From: Luteimonas endophytica
GTDB taxonomy: Bacteria > Pseudomonadota > Gammaproteobacteria > Xanthomonadales > Xanthomonadaceae
Length of the DNA: 64,000 bases
NCBI RefSeq assembly: GCF_029887875.1
Contig: NZ_JARXRM010000031.1
Coordinates: forward strand, 1-64,000
Reading direction: 5' to 3'
Shown here: positions 33,493 through 42,314 of the stretch, one piece after another
How the letters are laid out: each line of letters begins with the position of its first letter
How positions within the stretch are numbered: position 1 is the stretch's first letter
Program-made: the position numbers and the translations under genes
The notes under the pieces: model-generated
Database searches by the model: none
What the model saw: only the letters and a program-made list of their open reading frames with translations
What the model was told of the DNA's origin: nothing

Positions 33493-34055
33493 AGCGCCAT
33501 GCGGCGCTGCTGATCGCCCTGCTGCTGTGCATCCCCCCGGCGGTCGCCGCGGGGTCGGGCGACATCGTCGTGGACGCCGCCGCTTCGCGGATCGGCTTCA
33601 CCCTGCGCACCCGCTGGGGGCGTTCGCTCGAGGGCCGGTTTCCGGACCATTCCGGCGAGGTCCGGCTGCTCGTCGACGGCCGCAAGCAGGTGCACCTGCG
33701 GCTGTCGGCGCGGACGGTGGAGATCGTCGACCATCCGCGCTACTCGCGGCTGACCCGGGGCGAGGGCTTCTTCGACGCCGAGCATCACCCCGAGGTGACC
33801 TTCGTCTCCGAGGCGTTCGCCCCCGCCCTGGTGCGCGAGGGCGGCGAGCTGGCGGGCGTGCTCGACATCCGCGGGGTGCAGCGCCGCGAGCTGTTCGAGA
33901 TCGCCCCGGCCACCTGCGAGCGGCCGATGATCGACTGCCCGGTGCTGGTCACCGGCAGCGTGCGCCGCGCCGACTACGCCATGGACCGCTGGGCCTTCGC
34001 GCTCTCGGAGCGGGTCCAGTTCCACCTCTCGCTGCGCGGAACGCCGCTGCCATGA
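33489..34055 (+). CDS. YceI-family periplasmic protein
   Basis: A 188-residue protein of the YceI lipocalin-like fold that binds polyisoprenoids in the periplasm. I place the start at GTG 33489, overlapping the sixA stop, because MKR-like VKRHAALLIALLLCIPPAVA is a good signal peptide and no ATG fits. Family blocks are IVVDAAASRIGFTLRTRWG, the SGEVRLLVDG strand, FFDAEHHPEVTFVS and GVLDIRGVQR. Its TGA overlaps the phospholipase D start by four bases. Confidence 0.88.
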   Translation: MKRHAALLIALLLCIPPAVAAGSGDIVVDAAASRIGFTLRTRWGRSLEGRFPDHSGEVRLLVDGRKQVHLRLSARTVEIVDHPRYSRLTRGEGFFDAEHHPEVTFVSEAFAPALVREGGELAGVLDIRGVQRRELFEIAPATCERPMIDCPVLVTGSVRRADYAMDRWAFALSERVQFHLSLRGTPLP

Positions 34056-36046
34056 CCGGGACGCTGCGGACGCTGCTGGCGGGGTTGCTGGCGCTGGTGG
34101 CCAGCGGTTGCGCCGGCCTGTCTGCGCTGCAGCGCGACCAGGCCACCCACATCGTCGCCCAGGCCCGGGACACCGCGGTCGACTGCGAAGTGCCGGCCAC
34201 CGCCTGCGCGCGGCCGTCGCCGCTGCGGGAGCTCGGCGCCCGCGCGTTCGCCGAAAGCGCGCCGGGCGAGTCGCGGCACTACGCCCTGCTGCTCGACTAT
34301 GGCCAGGACGCGCTGCTCTCGCGCATCGACCTGATCCGCGGGGCGCAGCGCAGCATCGACCTGCAGACCTATATCTTCGACGAGGACGATGCCGGCCACC
34401 TCACCCTCGACGAGCTGCTGGCCGCGGCGCGGCGCGGGGTGCGCGTGCGGGTGCTGGTCGACCAGCTCTCGGCGCTGCGCCACGTCGATACCCTGGCGGC
34501 GCTGGCGGCGGCGCACGCCAACTTCGAACTGCGGGTCTACAACCCGGTGCTGGGCCGTGCACGGATCAGCTATCCGCAGTACGTGCTGGCTGCGGCCTGC
34601 TGCTGGCGCCAGCTCAACCGCCGCATGCACAACAAGCTGCTGCTGGTCGACGGGATGGTCGGCATCACCGGCGGCCGCAACTACCAGGACCGCTACTACG
34701 ACTGGGACGACGAGTACAACTTCCGCGACCGCGACGTTCTCGTCGCCGGCCCGGTCGCCGGCGAGATGGGGGCGAACTTCGAGGCGTTCTGGCATTCCCG
34801 CCTCAGCGTGCCGGTGGCCGGGCTCACCGACGTCGCACGGCGGCTGCTGCGCGAGGGCGTGCCGGAACTGCCGCACGCGCCGTTCGAGGTTCCCGCGCGG
34901 GTGGAGGCGATCTCGCGCGACGCCGACGATCCGCTGCTGATGCGCGAGCGCCTCGCCGAGGCGGCGCTGCCGGTCGGCGATGCGGCGTACGTGGCCGACC
35001 CGCCCGACAAGGACGGCGGCAGCTACGACCGGATCGCGCCCTCGACCGTGTACCTGCGCGCGCTGATCGAATCGGCGACCGAGGAGGTGCTGCTGCAGAC
35101 GCCCTACCTGGTGCTCTCCGGGCCCGCCCAGGAGATGTTCGAGGCGCTGAACGAGCGTCCCGACGGCCCGCGGGTGGTGATCTCGACCAACAGCCTGGCG
35201 GCCACCGATTCCTTCATCACCTACGCGCTGGCCTACAAGTACAAGCGCCGCTACCTGCGCGACTTCGGCTTCAACATCTACGAATACAAGCCGTTCCCGG
35301 AAGACGCCCCGATCGACCTGGACGCGACCGGGGCGGTGGGCGTGCAGTGGAATCCGGACGGGACCGTCGATATCCGGGCACGCGGCGATGGACGCCGCGG
35401 TTCCGCCCCGACCGAACTGCACATGCACCCCAGCGGGTCGGGGGACGGTTCCGGACCGGGCCGCGGCGCGCGCATCTCGCGGCCGTCGGCGCGCGTGCCG
35501 CTCGAACGCGAGTATTCGGCGCTGCGCTACGCCGGCATCGGCGTCAACCGCCCGGTGCCGCTGCAGCGCGCCGGGGTGCGGATCGGGCTGCATTCCAAAT
35601 CGCTGGTGATCGACGAGCGCGTGGGCGTGGTCGGCACCCACAACTTCGACCCGCGCGGCGACAACCTCAACACCGAGAGCGCGCTGGTGATCGAGGACCC
35701 CGGGTTCGCGCACGCGCTCGCCGCCAGCATTCGCCGCGACATGGCGCCGGCCAACTCCTGGGTGATCGCGCGCCGCGACAAGCCGCCGGTGTTCTCGGGC
35801 CTGGAGTACTCGCTGGCCAAGATGTCCGAACACCTGCCGCTGTTCGATCTGTGGCCGACCCGCTATGCCACCAGCTACGAGTTCCGCCCCGGTCCGGGCT
35901 GCCCGCTGCCGCTGCCGCCGGACGATCCCGGGTTCCGCGCCTGCCACGAGCCGGTGGGCGATTTCCCCGAGGTCAGCCTCGGGCTCAAGAGCGTGCTGAC
36001 GCGGATCTTCACCGCGTTCGGGGCGGGCCTGGCGCCGATCCTGTAG
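34052..36046 (+). CDS. Phospholipase D-family lipoprotein, cardiolipin synthase-like
   Basis: A 664-residue protein with a lipoprotein signal (LVASGC). Two HKD catalytic motifs are present: MHNKLLLVDGMVGITGGRN in the first half and LHSKSLVIDERVGVVGTHN in the second. It belongs to the long, ClsC-like branch and probably makes or remodels phospholipids at the membrane. A Gly/Ser/Arg-rich insertion around residues 445-490 separates the two domains and is unusual. The end motif EFRPGPGCPLPLPPDDPGF is seen in the group. ATGA overlap with yceI completes a tight parA-sixA-yceI-pld operon. Confidence 0.88.
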   Translation: MTGTLRTLLAGLLALVASGCAGLSALQRDQATHIVAQARDTAVDCEVPATACARPSPLRELGARAFAESAPGESRHYALLLDYGQDALLSRIDLIRGAQRSIDLQTYIFDEDDAGHLTLDELLAAARRGVRVRVLVDQLSALRHVDTLAALAAAHANFELRVYNPVLGRARISYPQYVLAAACCWRQLNRRMHNKLLLVDGMVGITGGRNYQDRYYDWDDEYNFRDRDVLVAGPVAGEMGANFEAFWHSRLSVPVAGLTDVARRLLREGVPELPHAPFEVPARVEAISRDADDPLLMRERLAEAALPVGDAAYVADPPDKDGGSYDRIAPSTVYLRALIESATEEVLLQTPYLVLSGPAQEMFEALNERPDGPRVVISTNSLAATDSFITYALAYKYKRRYLRDFGFNIYEYKPFPEDAPIDLDATGAVGVQWNPDGTVDIRARGDGRRGSAPTELHMHPSGSGDGSGPGRGARISRPSARVPLEREYSALRYAGIGVNRPVPLQRAGVRIGLHSKSLVIDERVGVVGTHNFDPRGDNLNTESALVIEDPGFAHALAASIRRDMAPANSWVIARRDKPPVFSGLEYSLAKMSEHLPLFDLWPTRYATSYEFRPGPGCPLPLPPDDPGFRACHEPVGDFPEVSLGLKSVLTRIFTAFGAGLAPIL

Positions 36047-36197
36047 ACCGTTCGTCGGCCGCCTGATCTAAAAAATTCCTCCGGATCAAAGAGTTGCTGC
36101 CGTGCCCGGGGTGGGGTGACTTTCGGCACATGCCGTTTGTATGTGGTGTTGTAGTCTACCAGCACACCGCAGCACTATTACCCCAGAGGAGTCCACC

Positions 36198-36377
36198 ATG
36201 AACGCCAGCAACCCCGTCCGCAACGAGTACCGCAACGTCGCCCGCGCCGTCCAGGCCCCGGCCCGCCCCGAGCCCCGCGTCCGCGATTTCGGCGTCGGCT
36301 ACGGCCGCAGCAGCGGCTATGCCAACGCCCGCCGCTACGCCAGCGCGTCGCTGTCCCCGCGCTTCCGTTTCGCCTGA
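36198..36377 (+). CDS. Small basic protein with GYGRSSGYA/RFR tail, copy 1
   Basis: A 59-residue Arg-rich peptide (start MNASNPVRNEYRNVARAV) preceded by AGAGGAG. Its C-terminal half reads RDFGVGYGRSSGYA, then RRYASAS and the terminal PRFRFA. This module recurs in the next two genes. No signal peptide, membrane segment or cysteine is present. Codon use is strongly GC3-biased, as in the neighbouring genes, and the stop follows the conserved tail directly. Function unknown; I regard it as a real gene because three paralogs in different frames share the motif. Confidence 0.72.
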   Translation: MNASNPVRNEYRNVARAVQAPARPEPRVRDFGVGYGRSSGYANARRYASASLSPRFRFA

Positions 36378-36425
36378 CCCCCACGCTTGCCCGCCACCCC
36401 CGCCCGACACCCCACGGAGAACACC

Positions 36426-36578
36426 ATGAGCACCCCCGCCATCCAGTCCACGGTCCGCCCCTCCAGCCGCCAGCCCCAGGCGCGCTCCGCCGGCACCGGC
36501 TACGGCCGCAGCAGCGGCTACGCGGCACCGCGCAGCTACGCCGGAGCCTCGCCTTCGGCGCGCTTCCGGGTGGCGTGA
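36426..36578 (+). CDS. Small basic protein with GYGRSSGYA/RFR tail, copy 2
   Basis: A 50-residue paralog, start MSTPAIQSTVRPSSRQ after GGAGA. It shares GTGYGRSSGYA, RSYAGASPSARFRVA with copy 1 but lacks the RDF element. The N-terminal half is unrelated in sequence, though also rich in Arg, Ser and Pro. It lies 48 bases after copy 1 and 40 bases before copy 3, so one transcript is likely. Confidence 0.72.
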   Translation: MSTPAIQSTVRPSSRQPQARSAGTGYGRSSGYAAPRSYAGASPSARFRVA

Positions 36579-36618
36579 GTCCGCCCGCTCCACCACCGGC
36601 CCTCCCCCGAGTCCGACC

Positions 36619-36813
36619 ATGAACGCCCAGCCCCAGCCTTCCGATTCCACCCTCGTTCCGCAGCGTTCCCGGACCCCGGCACCGCAGCCGGCCGGCGCCC
36701 GCCGCGACCATCGCCCGCGCGATTTCGGCGTCGGTTACGGCAGCAGCAGCGGCTACGCCCGCGACCGCCACTATCTGGACCGCAGCCCCGCGCCGCGCTT
36801 TCGCTGCGCCTGA
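36619..36813 (+). CDS. Small basic protein with GYGSSSGYA/RFR tail, copy 3
   Basis: A 64-residue paralog, start MNAQPQPSDSTLVPQ. The tail reads RDFGVGYGSSSGYA, RHYLDRSPAPRFRCA; it alone has a cysteine, at the penultimate position. As in the other copies the protein ends within one or two residues of RFR. No clear Shine-Dalgarno beyond a weak purine run is visible. Function unknown. Confidence 0.7.
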   Translation: MNAQPQPSDSTLVPQRSRTPAPQPAGARRDHRPRDFGVGYGSSSGYARDRHYLDRSPAPRFRCA

Positions 36814-36891
36814 AGCACCACCGCCAGGCGATGGCCCGGGCGAGCGACGCCCGCGTAGCCGGCCGGGGCCGGGCTCGGCTATCGTCCGGGC

Positions 36892-37365
36892 ATGGACCAG
36901 ACCGCACCCGCAGCCGGCGCATCGCCGTTCCGCCGCAGTTCCAGCCTCGAATCGCTCAACGCGCTCTCGCGCGATACCGCGATGGAGCCGCTGGGCATCG
37001 TCTTCACCGAACTCGGCCGGGACCACCTGAGCGCGACCATGCCGGTCGATGCCCGTACCCACCAGCCATACGGCCTGCTCCACGGCGGCGCCTCGGTGCT
37101 GCTGGCCGAGACCCTCGGCAGCACCGCCGCGATGCTGTCGGTGGAGGAGGGCCAGGGCTGCGTCGGCATCGAGATCAACGCCAACCACCTGCGCGCCGTG
37201 CGCGACGGCCACGTCACCGGCACCGCGCGCCCGCTCCATGTCGGCCGCAGCACCCAGGTCTGGGAGATCCGCATCGTGGACGCGGCCGGTCGCCTGGTCT
37301 GCATCTCGCGCCTGACCGTGGCGGTGATCTCGCGCGTGCCGCGCCGGGACGCGCCGCCGGCCTGA
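36892..37365 (+). CDS. Hotdog-fold thioesterase, YdiI/PaaI-like
   Basis: A 157-residue hotdog protein. The active-site block PYGLLHGGASVLLAETLGS contains the HGG and the catalytic Glu of the YdiI/EntH group. GIEINANHLRAVRDGHVTGTARPLHVGRSTQVWEIRI is the typical second half. It would hydrolyse acyl-CoA thioesters in the cytosol; the preferred acyl group cannot be read from sequence. It stands between the small-protein cluster and plsC, with 113 bases to the latter. Confidence 0.9.
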   Translation: MDQTAPAAGASPFRRSSSLESLNALSRDTAMEPLGIVFTELGRDHLSATMPVDARTHQPYGLLHGGASVLLAETLGSTAAMLSVEEGQGCVGIEINANHLRAVRDGHVTGTARPLHVGRSTQVWEIRIVDAAGRLVCISRLTVAVISRVPRRDAPPA

Positions 37366-37478
37366 GGGGCACCGGCGCGAACGCCGCGGCGCGCTGCCCC
37401 GGCCCCGCCGCTGCCGCATAATCAGCGGTTCCGCCGCGGCCGCCGCCGCCGCGCCGCCGCCCTGGCCGCCCGCTCAGC

Positions 37479-38321
37479 ATGAACCGAACTCCGCCCCCGC
37501 CGGACGCCGCCGCTCCCGCTCCCGCTGCCAGCCGCACCGTGCAGGCGCGCGCGGTGCGCTATGCCTACCGCGTGCCGATGCTGCTCTGGCACCTGCTGGT
37601 GGACCTGCCGCTGTTGCTGCTGGCGCTCAACCCGCTCACCGGCGGCCTGCGCCTGGCCGGCGGCGAGCGGCTCGACCATCGCCTGATCCGCGCCTGGTCG
37701 GCCGGGCTGATGCGGGTGTTCGGCTTTCGCCTGCGCCGCAGCGGCACCCCGGTCCCCGCGGCGGCGCTGTTCGTGGCCAACCACGTCAGCTGGGTCGATA
37801 TCGTCGCGTTGCACAGCCAGCGGATGATGGGCTTCGTGGCCAAGAAGGAGATCAGCCGCTGGCCGCTGGTCGGCTGGCTGGCGAGCCGCGGGGAGACCAT
37901 CTTCCACCAGCGCGGCAGCCAGGAGTCGCTGGGCGGGGTGCTGCACGAGATGCTGGCGCGGCTGCGCGGCGGTCACTCGGTCGGCGTGTTCCCGGAGGGG
38001 CGCACCCGCGACGGTCGTTCGGTGGGGCCGTTCCATGCGCGGATCTTCCTGGCTGCGGTCGAGGCCGGCGTGGCGGTGCAGCCGGTGGCGCTGCGCTACG
38101 GCGACCGTGCGTCGGCGCAGACCGTGGTGGCGTTCCACCCGGGCGAGAGTTTCCTCGGCAATTTCCTGCGCCTGCTCGGCGAGCCGGCGCGGAGCGCGGA
38201 GGTGGCGTTCCTCGCGCCGATCGCCCCCGGCGATGCCGACGGCCGGCGCCGCATCGCCGAGGTCGCGCGCCAGCGCATCGTCGCGGCGATGGGCGGCGAT
38301 CCGGGGCCGCCGGCGGCGTGA
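37479..38321 (+). CDS. plsC: 1-acyl-sn-glycerol-3-phosphate acyltransferase
   Basis: A 280-residue membrane-associated enzyme that acylates lysophosphatidate to phosphatidate, or a related lysolipid acyltransferase. The HX4D motif is NHVSWVD, and the substrate motif is FPEGRTRDG. An N-terminal hydrophobic region (VPMLLWHLLVDLPLLLLALNPL) anchors it to the inner membrane. Its TGA overlaps the following GTG start by four bases. The name follows family motifs; other lysophospholipid acyltransferases look alike. Confidence 0.88.
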   Translation: MNRTPPPPDAAAPAPAASRTVQARAVRYAYRVPMLLWHLLVDLPLLLLALNPLTGGLRLAGGERLDHRLIRAWSAGLMRVFGFRLRRSGTPVPAAALFVANHVSWVDIVALHSQRMMGFVAKKEISRWPLVGWLASRGETIFHQRGSQESLGGVLHEMLARLRGGHSVGVFPEGRTRDGRSVGPFHARIFLAAVEAGVAVQPVALRYGDRASAQTVVAFHPGESFLGNFLRLLGEPARSAEVAFLAPIAPGDADGRRRIAEVARQRIVAAMGGDPGPPAA

Positions 38322-39367
38322 ACCGCGACCCGGCATTGCAGGCGTCCGCGCGCGATGCCGCGGCTCCCCCGGGACCGCCGGGGCGCGATGCGGGCGGCTA
38401 CCGGCCGCCGGCCTGGCTGCGCAACGCCCACCTGCAGTCGGCGCTGGGCAGCAGCCCGTGGCGCCGCCGGCGCGGCGCGCTGGCGCTGGCCGCCACCGGT
38501 GCGGACACCTTCGAGCACCTGCTCGATGCCGGCGACGGCGTGCGCCTGCACGGCCTGCACAGCGCGATGCCGGGCCGTCCCTCCCGCGGGCTGGCGCTGC
38601 TGCTGCACGGCTGGGAAGGCAGCAGCGAATCCAGCTACATGCGCCTGACCGCGGCCCAGCTGCTGCGCCGCGGGTTCGAGGTGTTCCGGCTCAATTTCCG
38701 CGACCATGGCCCCACCCACCACCTCAACCCGGAGCTGTTCCATTCCAACCGCCTGGACGAGGTGGTGCACGCGGCGCTGGATGTCGCCGACCGGTTCCCG
38801 GCGCGGCCGCTGTTCGCCGCCGGCTACTCGCTCGGCGGCAACTTCGCGCTGCGCCTGGCGCTGCGCGCGCCGGGCGCGGGGTTGCCGCTGGCGCGGGTGG
38901 CCGCGGTCTGCCCGGTGCTCGACCCGGCCCTGACCCTGGCGCAGATGGAGCAGGGGATGCCGCTGTACCTGCGCTACTTCGAGCGCAAGTGGCGCGGCTC
39001 GCTGCAGCGCAAGCGTGCGCTGTTCCCGCAACTGCACGACTTCGACGACGCCACCCTGCGCCTGGGCATGCGCGAGCTGACCGAATGGCTGGTGCTGCGG
39101 CACACCGATTTCGGTTCGCTCGAGGCGTACTTCGACGGCTATTCCATCGCCGGCGAACGGCTGGCGTCGCTGCAGGTGCCCGCCGACATCCTCACCAGCA
39201 CCGACGATCCGGTGATCCCGGTCGACGGGTTCCGCGCGCTGCGGCTGCCGCCGACGGCGGCGGTGGAGATCGCGCCCTGGGGCGGGCATTGCGGGTTCCT
39301 GGAGAACGCGCGCCTGGAGGGCTATGCCGAGCGCTGGGTGGCCGAGCGCCTCGCCGCGGCGGCCTGA
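38318..39367 (+). CDS. YheT-family alpha/beta hydrolase
   Basis: A 349-residue cytosolic hydrolase. It starts at GTG 38318, coupled to plsC. Family blocks are the N-terminal RPPAWLRNAHLQS, LLLHGWEGSSESSYM, FRLNFRDHGPTHHLN and the nucleophile elbow GYSLGGN. The acid is in TSTDDPVIP and the His in WGGHCGF. YheT/ABHD1-3-like proteins are predicted esterases of unknown substrate. Coupling to plsC hints at a lipid substrate, which is inference. Confidence 0.9.
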   Translation: MNRDPALQASARDAAAPPGPPGRDAGGYRPPAWLRNAHLQSALGSSPWRRRRGALALAATGADTFEHLLDAGDGVRLHGLHSAMPGRPSRGLALLLHGWEGSSESSYMRLTAAQLLRRGFEVFRLNFRDHGPTHHLNPELFHSNRLDEVVHAALDVADRFPARPLFAAGYSLGGNFALRLALRAPGAGLPLARVAAVCPVLDPALTLAQMEQGMPLYLRYFERKWRGSLQRKRALFPQLHDFDDATLRLGMRELTEWLVLRHTDFGSLEAYFDGYSIAGERLASLQVPADILTSTDDPVIPVDGFRALRLPPTAAVEIAPWGGHCGFLENARLEGYAERWVAERLAAAA

Positions 39368-39421
39368 GCGCCGGGCACCGCTACAATGACCGGCCGCGCC
39401 CGCGATGGGCGGCAGTTCCGG

Positions 39422-41500
39422 ATGACCGCTCCGATGCACGAACAGATCCTCGAGGCCCTGCGCGGCGGCGACCATGCCGCGGCGCTGGCCGCGGCGTGCG
39501 CCGCGGTCGAGGCCGACGGCCACGATGCCCGCGCCCACCACCTGCTGGCGATGGCCCAAAGGGCCGGCGGCGACGCCGATGCGGCCCTGGCCAGCATCGA
39601 TCGCGCCATCGCGCTGGCCCCGGACGATCCGGCGCTGCACTTCCAGCGCGCCGGCTTCCTGATCGGCGCACGTCAGATCGACCGCGCGCAGCAGGACCTG
39701 GCGCGCACCATCGCGCTCGACCCCAACAGCTTCGGCGCGTACCTGGTGCAGGCCGAACTGGCGGTCGGCCGCGGCGATGTCGACGAGGCCGAGCGCATCG
39801 CGCGCATCGCCGCACGGATCGCGCCCGACCACCCGGCGCTGGCCGCGGTGGCCGGGATGGTGGCGCTGCGCCGCGGCGATCCCGATCGCGCGCTGTCGGT
39901 GCTCTCGGCCGCGCAGTCGCGCGGCGGCAACGATCCACAGCTGCTCAATGCGCTCGGATTCGCCTACCTGGCCAAGGGCCATCTGGCCTTCGCCGAGCAG
40001 ACCTTCAGGCGCATGCGCGAGGCGGGGCTGGGCGGCGCGGCGCAGCAACGCATGCTCGCCGAGATCGTGCACCGCCAGGGCCGCCATCAGGAGGCGATGG
40101 AGGAACTGCAGCCGCTGCTCGGCGAAGGCGCGGCGCCCGCGCACATGGCCTTCGCCGGCCAGCTGGAACTGGCGATGGCGCGGCCGGGCCGCGCGCTGCC
40201 CTGGCTGCGCCGCGCCCTGGCAGCCAACCCCGCCGCGCCGCGCACCCTCAGCCTGATCATGGCCGCCTGGCAGCGGCTGGGCGACATCGACGACGCCCGC
40301 AACACCCTCGACGCGGCGCTGGCGACCTCGCCCCGGCTGCCGCAGCTGTGGCAGGCGCGCGCCGCGCTCGAGCGCGGCGATCTGGAGCGGGAGCGCGCGG
40401 TGGTCGCGCGCTGGCTGGCGGCCGCGCCCGACGCGGTGCCGGCCCTCGAGGCGCGCCTGGCCCTGCTCGGGCCGGACGACGCCGGCGCCGCGGAGGAAAC
40501 CGCCCGGCGGATCGTCGAACTCGAGCCGGGCCACCTGGTGGCCGAGGCGCGGCTGCTCGACCTGCTGGCGCGGCGCGATCCGCAGGCGGCGGTGCGCCGC
40601 GCCGAGGAACTGCAGCGGCTGCCCTCCGACGAACGCCTGCAGCGGCTGGTCCGCGGCTGGCTGGCGGTGGCCAACGATGCCGCCGGCCAGCACGCACGGG
40701 CGGCGCAGCTGTGGGCCGCGCTGCACGACGAGGCCGGCGAGCGGATGATCCCGCTGCCCGAGTGGAGCGCGCCCGACGCGCCGCGCAGCCCTGCCGCCGC
40801 CCCGACCGGATCCGCGCCGGCGGTGGTGCTGATGGCCGGGTTGCCGGGCGCCGGTGTCGAGCGGCTGGGGCAGCTGCTCGACGGCATCGTCCCGGCGTTC
40901 CGCGCCGACCGCTTCGGTGCGCGCCCGCCGGACGACCCGCTGCAGAACGTCCGCACGGTGCCGGCGCTGGCGCGCGGCGAGACCGACCCGGGCGAGGTCG
41001 CCCGTGCCTGGAGCGCGCAGCTGCCGGCGCGCGGCATCGCCGGCGGCGCGGTGATCGACTGGCTGCTGTGGTGGGACAACGCCCTGCTCGACGTGTTCGC
41101 GCCGCACGTGCCGCAGGCGCGGCTGCTGCTGGCGCTGCGCGATCCGCGCGACATGCTCATCAACTGGCTGGCCTTCGGCGCACCGGTGCCGCTGCGGATG
41201 GGATCGCCGCGCCAGGCCGCCGAATGGCTGGCGCGCGGCCTCGAGCACATCGCGCAGCTGCACGAGCGCGACCTGCATCCGCACCGGTTGCTGCGCATCG
41301 ACGATGCGGTCAACGACCCCCCGGCACTGGCCGGGCCGCTGGGCGCGGCGCTGGGGCTGGAGCTGCCGGTGCCGCCGGCCGGCCTGTTCGCCGGGCGCCG
41401 CTTCCCGGCCGGGCACTGGCGCGCCTACGCCACGGCGCTGGCGGAGCCCTTTGCCGCACTCACCCCGGTGGCGATACGGTTGGGCTATCCGGAAACCTGA
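39422..41500 (+). CDS. TPR protein with degenerate sulfotransferase-like C-terminal domain
   Basis: A 692-residue protein. Residues ~5-440 are a long series of tetratricopeptide repeats (for example DAALASIDRAIALAPDDPALHFQRAGFL). The C-terminal ~220 residues resemble the TPR-linked sulfotransferase domain: VVLMAGLPGAGVERLGQLLDG sits where the PAPS-binding GLPRSGTT loop should be, and ALRDPRDMLINWLAF matches the 3'-phosphate site. The loop lacks the Arg-Ser-Gly-Thr core, so catalysis is doubtful. Three candidate ATGs exist (39386, 39422, 39434); 39422 is a compromise. It may act as a binding scaffold. Confidence 0.75.
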   Translation: MTAPMHEQILEALRGGDHAAALAAACAAVEADGHDARAHHLLAMAQRAGGDADAALASIDRAIALAPDDPALHFQRAGFLIGARQIDRAQQDLARTIALDPNSFGAYLVQAELAVGRGDVDEAERIARIAARIAPDHPALAAVAGMVALRRGDPDRALSVLSAAQSRGGNDPQLLNALGFAYLAKGHLAFAEQTFRRMREAGLGGAAQQRMLAEIVHRQGRHQEAMEELQPLLGEGAAPAHMAFAGQLELAMARPGRALPWLRRALAANPAAPRTLSLIMAAWQRLGDIDDARNTLDAALATSPRLPQLWQARAALERGDLERERAVVARWLAAAPDAVPALEARLALLGPDDAGAAEETARRIVELEPGHLVAEARLLDLLARRDPQAAVRRAEELQRLPSDERLQRLVRGWLAVANDAAGQHARAAQLWAALHDEAGERMIPLPEWSAPDAPRSPAAAPTGSAPAVVLMAGLPGAGVERLGQLLDGIVPAFRADRFGARPPDDPLQNVRTVPALARGETDPGEVARAWSAQLPARGIAGGAVIDWLLWWDNALLDVFAPHVPQARLLLALRDPRDMLINWLAFGAPVPLRMGSPRQAAEWLARGLEHIAQLHERDLHPHRLLRIDDAVNDPPALAGPLGAALGLELPVPPAGLFAGRRFPAGHWRAYATALAEPFAALTPVAIRLGYPET

Positions 41501-41542
41501 GCGCCCGCGCGGCGGGCCGCCCAACCCAGGAGGCAGACAGCG

Positions 41543-42163
41543 ATGCAGATCCGCAGCGACAGTTTCCAGCCCGGCGGGCCGATCCCCGCCGAATTCGCGC
41601 TCGGCGCGCCCGGCGGCTTCGGCGGCAACCGCAATCCTCACCTCGCCTGGGACGGGCTGCCCGAGGGCACCGGCTCGCTGGTGCTGCTGTGCGTGGACCC
41701 CGACGCGCCGACGCGCCCGGACATGGCCGGCAAGGAAGGAGTGGAGATCCCGCGGCACCAGCCGCGCGCCGACTTCGTGCACTGGGCGATGGCGGACATC
41801 CCGGTGGAGATCCGCGAGCTCGCCGCCGGCAGCTGCAGCGACGGCCTGGTCAAGGGCGGCAAGGCCGCGCCGGCCGGGCCCGGCGGCGCGCGCCAGGGCC
41901 TGAACGACTACACCGGCTGGTTCGCCGGCGATCCGGACATGGCCGGGGACTACCTCGGCTACGACGGCCCCTACCCGCCGCCGAACGATCTGCGCGTGCA
42001 CCGCTATTTCTTCCGGCTGTTCGCGCTCGACGTGGCCCGCCTGGCGCTGCCGCCGCGCTTCGGTGCCGGCGACGCGCTGGCGGCGATGCAGGGCCACGTG
42101 CTCGCCGAGGCCGCCGTCCATGGCACCTATTCCCTGAACCCGGCCGCCGCCGCCGGCGGCTGA
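41543..42163 (+). CDS. YbhB/YbcL-family (PEBP-like) protein
   Basis: A 206-residue phosphatidylethanolamine-binding-protein fold. It shows SDSFQPGGPIPAEFA at the start, HLAWDGLPEGTGSLVLLCVDPDAP (the conserved DPDAP), FVHWAMADIP, and GYDGPYPPPNDLRVHRYFF. These form the anion-binding pocket of the Raf-kinase-inhibitor-like group. It is cytosolic, as no signal peptide is seen. Function in bacteria is largely unknown. AGGAGG precedes the ATG. It lies 42 bases after the TPR gene. Confidence 0.92.
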   Translation: MQIRSDSFQPGGPIPAEFALGAPGGFGGNRNPHLAWDGLPEGTGSLVLLCVDPDAPTRPDMAGKEGVEIPRHQPRADFVHWAMADIPVEIRELAAGSCSDGLVKGGKAAPAGPGGARQGLNDYTGWFAGDPDMAGDYLGYDGPYPPPNDLRVHRYFFRLFALDVARLALPPRFGAGDALAAMQGHVLAEAAVHGTYSLNPAAAAGG

Positions 42164-42314
42164 GCGCCGTAGCGCCGTAGCGCCGGCCCGCGGCGGGTGG
42201 GCCGCGGCCGCGCAGGGCCGGGTGCCGGCCGCGGGCATGTCGAATCCGCCGCCGCCGGTTCGTCTTCCAGACGGGACGCCCGCAAAGGGCGCCGTGCCCC
42301 GGAGGACGACGGAC

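Noticed and set aside
36121-36160. Possible sigma-70 promoter (TAGTCT) before the small-protein cluster
   Set aside because: No -35 hexamer at suitable spacing; evidence too weak to annotate.
42164-42182. Short tandem repeat of GCGCCGTA after the ybhB-like gene
   Set aside because: Only about two units; no sign of a CRISPR or functional satellite. No CRISPR array was seen anywhere in the window.
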